NCBI RefSeq assembly: GCF_902806685.2
Contig: NC_048552.1
Span: 12,923,662 to 12,987,661, forward strand
DNA length: 64,000 nucleotides
DNA from: Maniola hyperantus
Lineage: Eukaryota > Arthropoda > Insecta > Lepidoptera > Nymphalidae
Reading direction: 5' to 3'
Shown piece by piece: positions 21,369 to 32,824 of this stretch (positions are counted from its first letter, which is position 1; each line of letters begins with the position of its first letter). Both the position numbers and the translations under genes were made by a program. The notes below the pieces were generated by a model that did not search any database, was not told the origin of the DNA, and saw only the letters and a program-made list of their open reading frames with translations.

Positions 21369-21644
21369 GTGAGTACCAAACTAAATGACTTTTCTATCCA
21401 ACTGTGACTATTGCAAAAAAACCGAGACATGCGATTTTTTAGTGTCCCGCGTAGCAGCATAAAGAGCAAGTGGTAGTGTAGAACAAGAAAGAGGGTAGTT
21501 CGCTACTGCCCTTGACAGCTCGAACTACATCTCTCGCAGCACCGCAGTCCCGTCGTGACCACGACCCGTGCTATTGGGTTGAAATATCGACCAATAAAAA
21601 CAAAAATTAATATTGCTATGTACCCGTTATATACATTAAAAAAT

Positions 21645-21762
21645 GATATTTAATTCCTTAAAATACACATAACTCCGAAAAGTTAACATTGCATGGCCGG
21701 ATTCAAACCCCTGACCCTCCGATTATAATGCGGACATCGCTATTAGGCTATCATGACTCTTT
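21645..21762 (-). mobile_element. SINE-B head fragment
   Basis: Carries acataactccgaaaagttaa, attcaaacccctgaccctcc and ttaggctatcatgac, the tRNA-like head on the minus strand. Confidence 0.6.
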
Positions 21763-22109
21763 GATTTGCACTGATGGCTTAGAATTTCACATCTTTAAGT
21801 TCAATGGAAATAGAACTTTAAATTTTATCCACCAAGACTTACTTTCCTAGAATCCTTCAATTTCACTTAGGTTCTTCTATAAGTACGTTAGAACATCGTC
21901 AGACACACGGGGGTGTATTTCAGGATCAAAGGAGCCATAAATTTTGTTGTCGAAGTTTTGTCTGTCTTTGCTCACGCGAATCTAATAAAACAACATATCT
22001 ACCCGCCGTTGTATAGTAATAACAGCTTTAAAATACTCTAAAGGAGCCGGAGTTGCTGAAATCAGCTGAAAATATTAGTTTCACTGGCTTTCAGAAATGA
22101 AAAATCAAG

Positions 22110-22347
22110 AGTATCGCCGTCTGTCTGTTTGTCTGTTGTGCCTGTCAAAACTCGTCAAGAGGAGGAGACCTGTAGGTTCTTCTCGTTGATCTAGAATCAT
22201 AAAATTTGGCAGGTAGCAATGTCTTATAGAACAAGTAAATGGGAAATTCTGGGCATCGTGAATTTGTGGTTACGTGACAAAAAATTATTTTACGATGCTA
22301 CGGAATCCTTCATGTGCGAATCCGACTCGCACTTAACCAGTTTTTTG
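22110..22347 (+). repeat. RepA copy with internal deletion
   Basis: Shows tgatctagaatcataaaatt, gtgaatttgtggttac and gactcgcacttaaccagttt. The middle of the family is missing. Confidence 0.65.
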
Positions 22348-22418
22348 GTACATCTACACTCGGTCCTAACCTCAGCTTGCCGGGATGGTATGGACATTAT
22401 CTAACACCTTGTATAGAT

Positions 22419-22590
22419 AAACTCAAACTCAAACTCAAATTATTTATTCAGAATAGGTAATATTTTACGCTTACTGATAGTCAAAATTTTAATTTGTAAG
22501 ATGATATAGCGGTGATAATTAATACGTACTTAAAACTAAAGCTACGAGGGTTCCAAACGCGCCCAGGTCTGAGAAGAGCCCACAACAAAA
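22419..22590 (+). repeat. RepF copy, uninterrupted
   Basis: Runs from caaactcaaattatttattc through gatgatatagcggtgataat and gtacttaaaactaaagctac to gcccaggtctgagaagagcc. It serves as the empty-site reference for two nested insertions elsewhere in the window. Confidence 0.8.
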
Positions 22591-22914
22591 GAGATGATGG
22601 ATGTAGCCGATTTGACATTTATTTTGAGATTGAATTGAACCGCATCTAAACCTAAATTACAAAGCTTTGTCTCTCACGCTATACTAGGTAGTTAGCATAT
22701 GAATATGGCAATCCAGACGAACTTCAGAGACCTACCGACAAGTCAATAGAACAACCGTTCTGTGTTCACGGCAATCACGCCTAATGACGTCTCTTGTCTG
22801 TTGAATAGCATTCACGCTGGAATAATTTTGTACACCAACACTTGGCTTCAAACTCACTGAATTGTTTATATCAGTTATTTTAGAAGGTATAAGAATAACA
22901 GACAATGCTATTAA

Positions 22915-23300
22915 ATAAACTTTAATCTAAATTAAAAAGAAAATACATTAAATTATAACCAAAACATTTATTTATTTTACTTTTTTATTGGTAGATTTAA
23001 AAATTAATTATTCTATTTAATAAACTAAAAAAACAACATTAAATTTAAACTAAAATAAATTAAATTAAATCTAAAAACTCATCGAGACCACCGCAGCAAG
23101 GCATTGTACCCAAGATGCCGGCAGCATTACCCCTTTGGATGGCCAAACTAATTCTTTGTCCAAGGTAGCTGCCAGCTCTCGGGTCCCCGGTTGACTCGAT
23201 AACCCTTTTCGTAATTTCCTCAAAAAGATCTCGAGCCCCCGGGCCCCACGCGGCCCCAAGGTCTCCACACCAAAAGACACGAATATGAAGCTCCCATCAA
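22915..23300 (-). mobile_element. non-LTR retrotransposon 3' end, RT tail remnant
   Basis: The minus strand reads FGVETLGPRGARGLEIFLRK, then after a frame change a segment like GDPRAGSYLGQRIS and GNAAGILGT. This is the same tail as the + fragment at 34730-34889. The AT-rich stretch 22915-23070 would be its 3' UTR. The family assignment is tentative. Confidence 0.6.
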
Positions 23301-23354
23301 GGTTTTCATATTTGCATAAAAATTAATCGTGGTATGTACCCGATAGCTACATTA

Positions 23355-23493
23355 ATGTGGCGTGCATATGGTTTGAAGCCAGGGTAGGCATTAGGTATAG
23401 TTTAGGTAGGAACCTGTTTACTGGCAGGTCATAATGCATTGAGCTTACAACTTGGGTAAGCAGTGCATTAATGCCTCTATGACCTGCACGCTA
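23355..23493 (-). repeat. RepI copy
   Basis: Minus-strand copy: gtgcatatggtttgaagcca ... aatgcctctatgacctgcac. Confidence 0.7.
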
Positions 23494-23512
23494 TTGATTA
23501 TAAAAAAAAAAT

Positions 23513-23841
23513 ACAAAAAAAATAAAAACCGACTTCGATACATAAACACTAAAAATTGAAAAATAATTTAATTTATTATCGAATATATTATGTATACAAG
23601 AGTTAATATAGTTCCATAATAATACTTTTTGGTGCCGGTGCCAATTAGCTTTAGCTGCGAGAATCGTCTAGACTTCATATTTTTATGAGACTCCACAATG
23701 GCACCTCATTGGCTCCGACCCCAAAAAATATTATTATGGAACTATATTAACTCTTGTATACATAATATATTCGGTAATAAATTAAATTATTTTTCAATAT
23801 TTAGTGTTTGTGTATCGAAGTCGGTTTTTATTTTTTTTGTA
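23513..23841. repeat. long inverted repeat, arms about 135 bp
   Basis: The left arm (23513-23647, containing taaaaaccgacttcgataca and tatgtatacaagagttaata) is repeated as its complement at about 23700-23841 (tattaactcttgtatacata, tatcgaagtcggttttta). Only a few mismatches separate the arms. The spacer of about 50-60 bp carries gagaatcgtctagacttcat. Confidence 0.9.
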
Positions 23842-24155
23842 AAAAATTTTTATTTCACAATTTTTAGTGGTCCCATGGAATTATGCTATGTCTGGTTAAA
23901 AATCTACTGTTTACACTGATCGCGAGCAATTTACTCTTATCCGTTGAGGAGTTCCAGTATCTATCTTCGAAGATGTTCATCAGATCTTCACCAAATTTAA
24001 ATGGGACCAACTTTGAAGTATACCTAGTAACCCTTTCAAACAAAAAAAGAATTGTCAAAATCGGTCCAGGCGTCTTCGAGTAATCGGGAAACATACATAA
24101 AAAAAAAAAGATTCCGACGAATTGAGAACCTCCTCCTTTTTTTGAAGTCGGTTAA
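23842..24155 (-). repeat. dispersed repeat adjoining the inverted repeat
   Basis: On the minus strand this starts taaccgacttcaaaaaaagg and carries ggttctcaattcgtcggaat. This is a common lepidopteran repeat head. The inverted repeat next to it ends in a similar ccgacttcg motif, suggesting that two ends of one family face each other. Confidence 0.55.
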
Positions 24156-24659
24156 AAATATGTCGTTAAACCACGAAATAAGCTTAAAATCACACCGATG
24201 AAGTTGCGACTCAACTCTTGACTAGTTTGTATATTCAATTTAATTAGAAAATACATAACTTAGGTACTCCGAAGTTATTAATGCTCCGCCATACAGCGAG
24301 CACGCTCCAGGCTCGTTACAAATTACTTACAATAAAGTTACCGCTCTCTAACAAACCTAACAACTACACGCCAATACTCCATTGTTGAGAATGTCAGGCT
24401 TCGTACGTGGAATTACGAATTCCGCACGGTTAATTTGTCGTCTGGAGTTTCAATAGTAAAAGTTTGTCGTCTCCCGCCGCGCCCGGGGGTGAATACCGCA
24501 CAATATATTTAATACATATACCTATTAAACTTCAAGCGTAAGTAATAAGCGGGTAGCGAGTAGCAAAGGCTCTGAAAGAAAGAAGAAAGAAAAAACATTT
24601 ATTCTTTGAAAGTTGTGCCACACATCAAAAGTCAAAAGTCAAATAATTTATTGAAAATC

Positions 24660-24702
24660 CTAATCCTAATCCTATATCCTATATCCTATATCCTATATCT
24701 AT
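24660..24702. repeat. TCCTAATCC/TATATCC microsatellite
   Basis: Short runs of tcctaatcctaatcc and tatatcctatatcctatatc at the junction between RepF and RepD1. Confidence 0.7.
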
Positions 24703-24957
24703 GTTTGGATGTTTGTTACTCAATCACGCAAAAACTACTGGACAGATTTGGCTGAAATTTGGAATGGAGATAGACTATACCCTGGATTAACACGTAGGCT
24801 ACTTTTTACAAGGAGTTCCCACGGGATTTTTTAAACCTAAATCCACGCGGACGAAGTCGCGGGCATCAGCTAGTAGGTAATAAATTACACTTTTTGATGC
24901 CGGTTGTTGCATTTGTAAAATGATATAGTGGTGATAATAATTATTACATGAACTTAA

Positions 24958-25368
24958 GGCGAGTCACCGAGGCTAAGCGGAAAAAAACTGGTTTGCTAGA
25001 TCAAATGTTTTAGGTATTTACTATTAAATAATGGCCTTGCTAAAAATATACAATATACCTAAAGACATTGTCTAAAGAATGTGCTACTTTGATACACAAT
25101 AGGAAGTACTTCACTCGATCGAATAAAATCTTGAAATAAGCCGAAATAAAAGTCTAAAACGAATTATTTAACACTAAAATTTCTGACTTGGCAAATAATT
25201 TTTATATGGCAATATTTGTCTTTAAGTACTACAGAGAACCTGCTGAATTTTGGTTTTCAACAGGACTTCTATAATTTATTAAATTCAAATTTAACGTTTG
25301 AAACACAGAATTTGAACGTTGCCAAGCGGTTTACTTCAAAGCTGCGCTGCCCGCCTCGGTGACTCGCC
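24958..25368. mobile_element. 411-bp non-autonomous TTAA element
   Basis: The ends are perfect 16-bp inverted repeats, ggcgagtcaccgaggc at 24958-24973 and gcctcggtgactcgcc at 25353-25368. TTAA flanks both sides (24954-24957, 25369-25372). The uninterrupted RepF copy at 22419-22590 has a single TTAA at the same point. TTAA duplication is typical of piggyBac-type transposition, although these termini are not ones I recognise. There is no coding capacity. Confidence 0.9.
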
Positions 25369-25984
25369 TTAAAACTAAAGCTACGAAGGAAAAACTAAAC
25401 GCGCCAGGTCTGAGAAGGGCCCACAATAAACTCAGCCGGGTATTCTTTTTATCCAACATCACCAGTAACCGACATATTATAGCTCAGCAAGTTGCGAAGC
25501 TGAAGTGTATAAAAATGCTGAAAACGAAATCATTGATATTCCATTAGGTAGATCTAGTACTCATAAAAGCTTTTGGAAAGCTGAGAATTAAATTAAATAT
25601 TAGCTCGTAATTCGTAAGAGCCCGTGAGTAGAGTCAGGTGGATGGATATAAGTTGCTATGGAGTTTAAATTGCTTTTACAATATATCAAGTGTTGTTCAA
25701 CTATTAGTTTGTTGTGAACGAAATATCAAAAGTTTTATGGTCGTACTATACAGGATGTACCAGAACACAAGCAAAAACTTAGCGTTATTGTTATACTACC
25801 TAAACAAAATCCAATACCAATAACCATTTGTCTCATTTTGTAGTTTTAGTGATTTAGTATTTTTCGACCCCGCAATGCAAACTCGTGTTAATGCCCCGCC
25901 TACGACGTTGACGCATTGACTCCGAGTGGCCTACTTACACAACGTTCGTTGACCTCTAGCGTCAGTCAGATGTTTTATTTGCAA

Positions 25985-26415
25985 CTAGCTGATGCCCGCG
26001 ACTTCGTTCGCGTGGATTTAGGTTTTAAAAATCCCGTGGGAACTCTTTGAATTTCTGGAGTAAAAAGTAGCCTATAACACTCTCCAGATTATACCCAAGC
26101 AAAAAATCACGTCAATCGGTTGCTCCGTTGCGACGTGATTGAAGTACAAACCAACAAACAAACACACTTTCGCATCTATAATAATATGGGTAGGGATGGA
26201 TGGATTCGTCCACGTGGGTTTAAGTTTTCAAAAAGCTCATGGAAACTCAATTTTCCGAAGATATACCTAGAGTGGCCTATGTTCATCTCCGGGCTCCAAG
26301 CTGTCTCTGTAACAAAATTCGTTAAAAGCAGTTGAATAGGTAGACGAGCTGTAAAAAGCTAGCAGACAAACATGCAGACAGACAGACACACATTTCGCAT
26401 TTATAATATTAGATG
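25985..26415 (+). repeat. two successive RepD1 copies
   Basis: The first copy (25985-26195) reads gatgcccgcgacttcgttcg to acacactttcgcatctataa. The second (about 26205-26415) is diverged, with ggatggattcgtccacgtgg and cacacatttcgcatttataa. Confidence 0.7.
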
Positions 26416-26664
26416 GTTTGGATGGAGTGATATAGTATAGATACTCGCTGAAGAAAATTGTTTTCAAATGGTGGATTAAGCCGTAAGTACATGTTTATTT
26501 GTTCGGAAAATCCCAAGTGAGCCCCATATGCCGTTAGCTGAGAGTAACTACCCCCATTATTTGCAGGCACGCGGGGCTCATTTTAAAGTTCAATTGAGTG
26601 TATTTTTCCCAAGTGCCCTGTGTTATATTATATCACTAATGTACAACGTACTAGAATTTACCTA

Positions 26665-26870
26665 TGTAAGCCATCCGCGTCGACTACACAAACTTTAAAC
26701 CCCTATTTCACCCCCTCAGGGGTTGCATTTTCAAAAATCCTTTCTTAGCGGATGCCTATGTCTTAATAGCTATCTGCATGCCATATTTCAGCCCTATCCG
26801 TCTAGTAGTTTGAGCTGTGCGTTGATAGAACAGTCAGTCAGTCGGTCACCTTTTCCTTTTATAAAAAAGA
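26665..26870 (+). repeat. RepD2 copy
   Basis: Contains taatagctatctgcatgcca and gttgatagaacagtcagtca, ending ccttttccttttata. Confidence 0.75.
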
Positions 26871-26919
26871 TAACTCATACCAACTACAACGTACTGGAAT
26901 TTATACCTATGTAAGGTTA

Positions 26920-27005
26920 TTAAAAAAAACCGGCCAAATGCGAGTCAGACTCGCGCACCGAGGGTTCCGTACTACAGTCGTATTTTTTCGACATTTTTCA
27001 CGATC
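26920..27005 (-). repeat. RepA 3' end
   Basis: Reads accggccaaatgcgagtcag and gagggttccgtactacagtc, the RepA 3' end on the minus strand. Confidence 0.75.
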
Positions 27006-27467
27006 TAAAGGTCGATGTGCATTACTTTCGGCCGCGTACCTACTGTAAATTTTATTCTTTACGGACTTGAAAGTTACGCAAGAACTCTGAAAAAGCTTTA
27101 TCCTACTTTTTATAGCAAACAACTTAGCACTTTTAGAGTATTTTAAAGTGCCTAACAGCTAACTGGCACTTTTCACAGCATAACGGAGGAGCTGGCGAAC
27201 AGAACGGTGTAATTGCACGAAATTAAATTTTACAAGAGGAAAAAAAGTATTGAAACTTTGCTCAAATTGTACGCTTTTATTCAAAATCACGGACTAAAGA
27301 CTTAATTTCAATACAGTTTTGGTCGTTTTGTTCGGAAATGAGCAAAATTTATTTTCAGTTATTGAAAAATCACAAATTTGAACTCAATTATAGCACAGTT
27401 TTAGGCCGTTTTGCTCGAAAATAAGTTCCAAAAAGGGGCCAAAAACTTTGTATTTATTAATTATTCA

Positions 27468-27690
27468 GGTACAAGTTAGCCCTTGACTGCAATCTCACCT
27501 GGTGGTAAGTGATGATGCAGTCTAAGATGATAGCGGGCTAACCTGGAAGGAGTATGGCAGTTTTTATTAAACCCATGCCCCTTTGGTTTCTACACGGCAT
27601 TGTACCGGAACGCTAAATCGCTTGGCGGCACGGCTTTGCCGTTAGGGTGGTAACTAGCCACGGCCGAAGCCACCAGACAAAACTTCCAAA
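27468..27690 (-). mobile_element. SINE-C copy
   Basis: Begins caggtacaagttagcccttg and runs through ggtggtaagtgatgatgcag and tagccacggccgaagccacc. The tRNA-like head is missing. Confidence 0.75.
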
Positions 27691-28196
27691 TCAAAAAAAA
27701 ATTTGGGTCAGAAGCTTAATAATTTGTTATCTACTTCCTACTTAACCTACACCGTTTTATTGGCAAGCTCGACCACATTTTAATTAAGAAGTTGCTCTTT
27801 TTTGTTAAGGGATCTAAAATAACTCAATATTAATCTAAAAGCAATCTACAATAATATCTTAATGAACACGACGAGAAAACCCAGCCTTTATAAAAGAAAA
27901 GAGTTCATTTCAAAGTCCGAACTTTTAAAAGCGAAACCCAATTGCTTTTGAAATGTTCACGGCCGTGGGAAAACGGGCCTAACATTGTGAAAAGCGGGTC
28001 TCTTGCTCTCGCTCAAACGGTGTTTAATTCAGCTTTGAAAAGGGTACAGTGAAATACTCCGACGCGGGTTTGAGCTTCGGGACTCATTAGGCGTACCGGT
28101 TAATTTTATATTTTTGTATTTTCATGCTTTGTGTGATAACAATATTTGGTATTTGCGTTTTTAATTGAGTTTGTGAAATGTTTTTGAGATATCTTT

Positions 28197-28650
28197 AATA
28201 TATAAAATTCAAAGTCCTGACTAACTGACTGACTGACTTACAACGGACAGCCTAAACCACTGGTCCTAGACTCTAGAGACATGAAATTTGGAGGGTGTGT
28301 TCTTTGTAAAGCGTAGGTATTCACTAAGAAAGGATTTTCCGAAATTCCACCCCTAAGTGGGTTAAATGGGGGATGGAAGTTTGTATGAAAGTCCGTTATT
28401 TTTAAAATACATCGATGAAAATTGGTAATTAAGCTTTCGGTGAAACATTAAAAACTTCGAAAATTCTTCTAAATAGGGGATAAAAGTTTGTATGAAAGTC
28501 CGGAATTTTTCAAATTATTTGCAAGAAAATTAATTTTTGATATTTCGGTCACAAATTAAGAAATTTGTGTTTCAGGATTTTTGGAAATTCAACCCTCACG
28601 TTGGTTTTCTAAATTCAACACGAGTGAAGCCGGGGCGGGTCAGCTAGTAT
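28197..28650 (-). repeat. RepD3 copy
   Basis: Minus-strand copy: aaattcaaagtcctgactaa, tgactgactgacttacaacg, and ending agccggggcgggtcagctag. Confidence 0.7.
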
Positions 28651-29049
28651 TTTATAAATTACAGAAAATTTTGGTTTAAGTACCTACCCAACTTGTTCGT
28701 ATATACATACATATAGAATATAGATTACAGACCTATGTTGTTTCCTTCTCAACTATATAATTTATCACTAACAACTTTAACTTCGTTATTAACATGTGAG
28801 GTAAAGTCTCGCAAACGAAGTTATAAAGTCATGTTGTTAGGACGTAGCTAGTGACCTAAATGACCTAAATGCTGTAAACTCACTAGCTCGCCCTGAGGCA
28901 TCGGATGACCTAAAGTTTCCGCTCTAAATGTCTCAGATTTTGATATTAGAGCAGCTTTTATAATGTTAGCGTGATTAAAAGCTAACCAGCCAAGATATTA
29001 GAGTAATTTAGATTGTAATTCATTAGGCTACAAACCCATAAAAATCACT

Positions 29050-29280
29050 ACCCATATTGTAAATGCGAAAGTGTGTTTGTTTGTTTGTTGGTTTATTGGT
29101 TTGTTGATTTGTCCTTCAATCACGTAGCAACGGAGTAATCGACGTGATTGCGTGGGTATAGTTTAAGAGCTGGAGAGTGACATAAGCTAATAATTTTTAT
29201 CCCGAAAAATTAACGATTTCCCACGGGATTTTTAAAAACCTAAATCCATACGAATGAAGCCGCGGGAATCAGCTAGTTTT
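29050..29280 (-). repeat. RepD1 copy
   Basis: Reads attgtaaatgcgaaagtgtg to gaagccgcgggaatcagcta. Confidence 0.7.
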
Positions 29281-29419
29281 GATATAAAAAGTAAAAAAAA
29301 ATATAAGCAATAACTTTGTGTTATATTTTTGTGTTGAAATCTGTGTAAATAGATTTTCGAGCTAACAAAGTCACGAGTAATGTGTAGTCCTTGAATAAAT
29401 TAATAACCTAAGATGTATA

Positions 29420-29585
29420 GTCCGTAAAAAATGAGTCTTCGCGCGCCATTTTAACTCTAGTCAACTATCATGTCAAAAGTACGGTTTACCTTTAAAATAA
29501 GGACTAAAATCATACTTTTGACATGAAATTTGACACAAAAAGTTAAAATGGCGCGTGTGGAGTTAAATTTTACGCGTTATATAAA
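29420..29585. mobile_element. MITE-5, uninterrupted copy
   Basis: The ends are inverted: gcgcgccattttaactctag on the left against aaagttaaaatggcgcgtgt on the right. Inner inverted pairs are atgtcaaaagtacg / atacttttgacat. It is the reference for the split copy at 4078-4250. Confidence 0.7.
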
Positions 29586-29869
29586 TAGTTTAGCCTTTTC
29601 GAATAAAGCCAACGCGGACAAAGAACGTATGGCATTTTCAATAACGCCATAATGGCATCGCCTTTAATAGGGTGGCATTTATTCTATAGATATTATATAA
29701 GTATGGTATCCTATACAATACCCACATACAACGTTATTGGATACGATAAAAGGTTTCAAAGTGTTACGTAAGCACTCTGTCTACTTGTTTGTTACACGTT
29801 GACAGAGTAAAAGTTTACACAAAGTTTTCTCTTTTACTCTTTTTTACATGACTGCCCAAAAGAAGAAGT

Positions 29870-30135
29870 GTCATGTCAGGATTAAAACGCACCTCATTTC
29901 GGAGTTATGTGCGTTTTAATTAACTAAATATCACTTGCTTTAACGGCGAAGGAAAACATCGTGAGGCAAACTCCATGCCTGAGAGTTCTCCATAAAGTTC
30001 TCAAAGGTGTGTGAAGTCTACCAATCCGCATATGGCCATCGTGGTAGACTATGGCCAAAACCTTTTCACTCTGAGAGGTGACCCGTGCTCTATAGTGAGC
30101 CGGTGATGGGTTGATCCTGATGATAATGATGATGT
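29870..30135 (+). mobile_element. SINE-B, 5'-truncated
   Basis: The body starts ttcggagttatgtgcgtttt, contains atgcctgagagttctccata, and ends gatgataatgatgatg. Confidence 0.75.
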
Positions 30136-30520
30136 ATTTGAGTTTCTTTATTGCAACATAACTTCTAGATGCCTGTACAGATCGTTAGGTTGGATCCTAA
30201 TCGATCGTTCGGATCGTTAGGTAATTCGCTAACACTTCGCTACCGGTATCGTACGCGTCTGCTACTTATCTCGCGATACCCACCTTGTCGTCCCCGCGCG
30301 TCGCGTCTCCTACGAATCTCGTCAAAATGGCGGCGGTATAAAAGTTCAAGAAGAATTCTTTGTTTTTAGTAGCATAATGTACGAAACTCGAGTACCGAAC
30401 ATGTATTCTACTGGCATGCGACTGCGGTATCGTACGACTCTTGCGAGTATCGCAATGTATGAAGGTTAAATTAAAAAACTCTATTAAAAAAATATGTACA
30501 AATGTTGATGTTGTCGACAG

Positions 30521-30679
30521 CATACCTGGACCCCTACGTAGTGCCAGCCAGCTTGGAACAGCTGCTGGTGTCGAGCGACGTGGTGGGCAACATCCGGTTC
30601 AGCCACCCCACCCTGTACGTGTTCCCTGGTGGACAGGGAGACGCCGCACTCTTCGGCATCAACGGATTTAACATGCTGG
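30521..30679 (+). CDS. futsch: MAP1/Futsch internal exon, core of N-terminal domain
   Basis: The exon encodes YLDPYVVPASLEQLLVSSDV and then LYVFPGGQGDAALFGINGFN, which is the most recognisable MAP1 signature in the window (FPGG-x-GD-x-ALF-x-x-NGFNML). The acceptor is ttgtcgacag (AG at 30519-30520) and the donor is GTAAGT at 30680. Entry completes an Ala codon started in the exon ending at 21368, and exit is phase 1, so the frame is continuous. The segment resembles a beta-strand of the metallo-beta-lactamase-like fold proposed for MAP1 N-termini; that structural link is family knowledge and is not proven here. Confidence 0.95.
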
Positions 30680-30719
30680 GTAAGTTCACAGAATATTACT
30701 TTCTTCTTCAGTCCTGGGT

Positions 30720-31055
30720 TTCAAGTCAAGTCAAGTCATATAATTTATTCAAAATAGGTAATAAATTACACTTTTTGTGGGATTTGTAAGATGATAATTT
30801 GGCTGATTCCGTTGTACACAAGCTGTAAGCTAAACTAAAATGGCACGTCTAAATTTATTGCTATCCCTTTCATAATGTTGCTTGCGGAAAAGTATAGCAC
30901 AAGATTTATACCTGTAAATTTAGTTAAGTTTAGAGATTGTGTACAAGAGAATCGGCCCCAATATCTAATAGCGGTGATAATTTTTACGAACTTAAATTTT
31001 TGCGAACTTAACTAAAGCTACGAGGGTTCCAAACGCGCCCTGGTCTGAGAAGTGT
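30720..31055 (+). repeat. RepF copy carrying MITE-1
   Basis: RepF reads catataatttattcaaaata to gatttgtaagatgat. It is interrupted, then resumes with atagcggtgataatttttac and cgagggttccaaacgcgccc. Confidence 0.8.
30796..30967 (-). mobile_element. MITE-1 nested in RepF
   Basis: The ends are ttggctgattccgttgtaca and gtgtacaagagaatcggccc. The interior, with cctttcataatgttgcttgc, is the reverse of the copy at 1393-1553. The uninterrupted RepF (gatgatatagcggtg at about 22500) gives the pre-insertion site, with TA or ATA shared at the junctions. Confidence 0.8.
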
Positions 31056-31059
31056 AATA

Positions 31060-31330
31060 ATATATTGATTATGAACTGTCATAATTGTAACTTCTATGAA
31101 TTTAAATTTCTCACTCTTAGTATTTGCATTAATATGAGAGACCGCTGGTGCAGCCTTTTGACCTGGTTCCTCCTTCATCTTTCTATTAAGACATCGCCAA
31201 GGTCTGCACCCATACGTAGTCAAAACTTCACGGACACGTACGAAACGATTTGCCTCCACGTTTCTAATTCGAACCGCTAGGACATGGAACGACCTTCCGG
31301 CATCAGTTTTCCCCTGCATTTATCTATGTC
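31060..31330 (+). mobile_element. LINE fossil, RT C-terminal motif
   Basis: Broken frames give RVSNSNR followed by RTWNDLPASVFP, which matches the 'R-x-W-N-x-L-P' motif near the end of Jockey/CR1-like reverse transcriptases. It is short and damaged. Confidence 0.55.
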
Positions 31331-31334
31331 TGTT

Positions 31335-31480
31335 TGGCTAGAAATTTGGCATGCAGATAGCAATTATGACGTAGACATTTGCTAAGAAAGTATTTTCGAA
31401 AATTCAATCCCTAAGGGGTTAAAATAGGGATTTGAAATTTTGTGTGATTTGAAAAAGTCGCGAGCATAAGCTAGTTCAGT
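31335..31480 (-). repeat. RepD2 copy, truncated
   Basis: Contains gatagcaattatgacgtaga and tcgcgagcataagctagttc. Confidence 0.7.
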
Positions 31481-32824
31481 TATAATAAAAACGGTTTTGA
31501 TCAATCCTTCGTCTTACTTTTTGTAGTAATTTACTGAATCTTTTTGTACCACTTAACTTTGAGTAATCGCAGCTACAATAAAAACTGAACATGACAAAAC
31601 CTTTTCTCACACATATAAAACAAAATGAGAGAATAAAACCTAAATGTAATTTGATAAATGATAGCCTCAAGCAAGAAAAGCGCTTGGCGATGGAAAACCA
31701 ATATACCGCTTGGCAGGCGTCCAACTCTGTAGGTCTCTTGACCAAGGTCGAGCTGCTCCCTCCCGGCGATATCGTGATTTAGCCTCTTAGAACAACGGAG
31801 TGGCTACGAAAGATTTTTTTTTCTATTCACATATTGTCTGTCGCTAAGCAAATAATATATTCTTCACACAACTCGCTCTACAATGCCAGCTAACGTAACG
31901 TAAGAATTAATAAAGTAAGAAAATATGTATATTTATATTATACATAAGAAAAAAAATAGCATGTAACATACATAATTATTATAATAATGAATGTCAAGCT
32001 GAAAAAAAAACGTAGCTGTTCATTCTCGTCCAAAAGAGCAAGGCAAAAAAAAAGAAAGCAAGCAAGCAAGCCATGTCAGCTATAAGGGTCTCCGATCATC
32101 ATGTCGGAGGACAAAAAAGCGGACATACAAAAAAAAAACGTTAAATTAAAATCAAATGACGATGTTTAGTTTGTAACGATGGGGCTGGCATGTAGATTAT
32201 CTGTAAAAGCCCCTGACAAAAAGTCAGATTTAAAAAAAAACATCTATTAGATTAAGATCCTGTTTTGTGTTTTTTCAATGTTTACTTTGTGTTGTGTGCA
32301 ATAAAGTGTAAATAAATAAATAAATAAATAAATAAAATTTTTATGACATACGGGGTGTAATGTTGTGCTGAAATCCATTACGCCTTAAGGGATGTAATGT
32401 AGCCGAAGCAAATTCTGTTCCTTATATTATAAGTTATTTTTTTATATTTTTTCCGCGTTTTTTTTTGTGATATCATAATATCAGTAATCATCAGTACATA
32501 CTATCACCTGTTTTCGTTTTTGCCAGCGTTCTGGGTACACCCTGTAATATTCCCCGTACAGTTTAGGAAGTTGACAATGCCTTGGGGAACATGGAAAGAT
32601 AAACCTGATGGTTCTCCAGTCGTATCAGGTTGCCGTCCATCGGGCTATGAGAGTGAGGGAATAGAGTGTGTTTGCGCACACATTTGTACACTATATTATC
32701 TCCCGCGCAGATGGCTAGTCTCTATGGCGATGGGTCGCCGCCTCCGGCGCGGGCTAAAATTCAGCCTATGATATTCAGGATATGATATTGTTATCATTCC
32801 TAGTATGCAATAGATTTCGCCGTT

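Larger units (their letters stand above)
24640..25450 (+). repeat. RepF copy carrying two nested insertions
   Basis: RepF pieces lie at 24640-24665 (caaaagtcaaataattta), 24878-24957 (ggtaataaattacacttttt to catgaacttaa) and 25369-25445 (ttaaaactaaagctacgaag to ctgagaagggcccacaataa). Between them are a RepD1 (minus, about 24705-24877) and a TTAA element. Confidence 0.8.
21369..30520 (+). other. intron, 9.2 kb
   Basis: GTGAGT...ACAG. Besides the listed elements I see nothing supported at 21770-22105, 22600-22910, 24160-24640, 25450-25980, 26420-26660, 27010-27465, 27695-28195, 28655-29030, 29590-29870 or 30140-30510. Confidence 0.85.
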
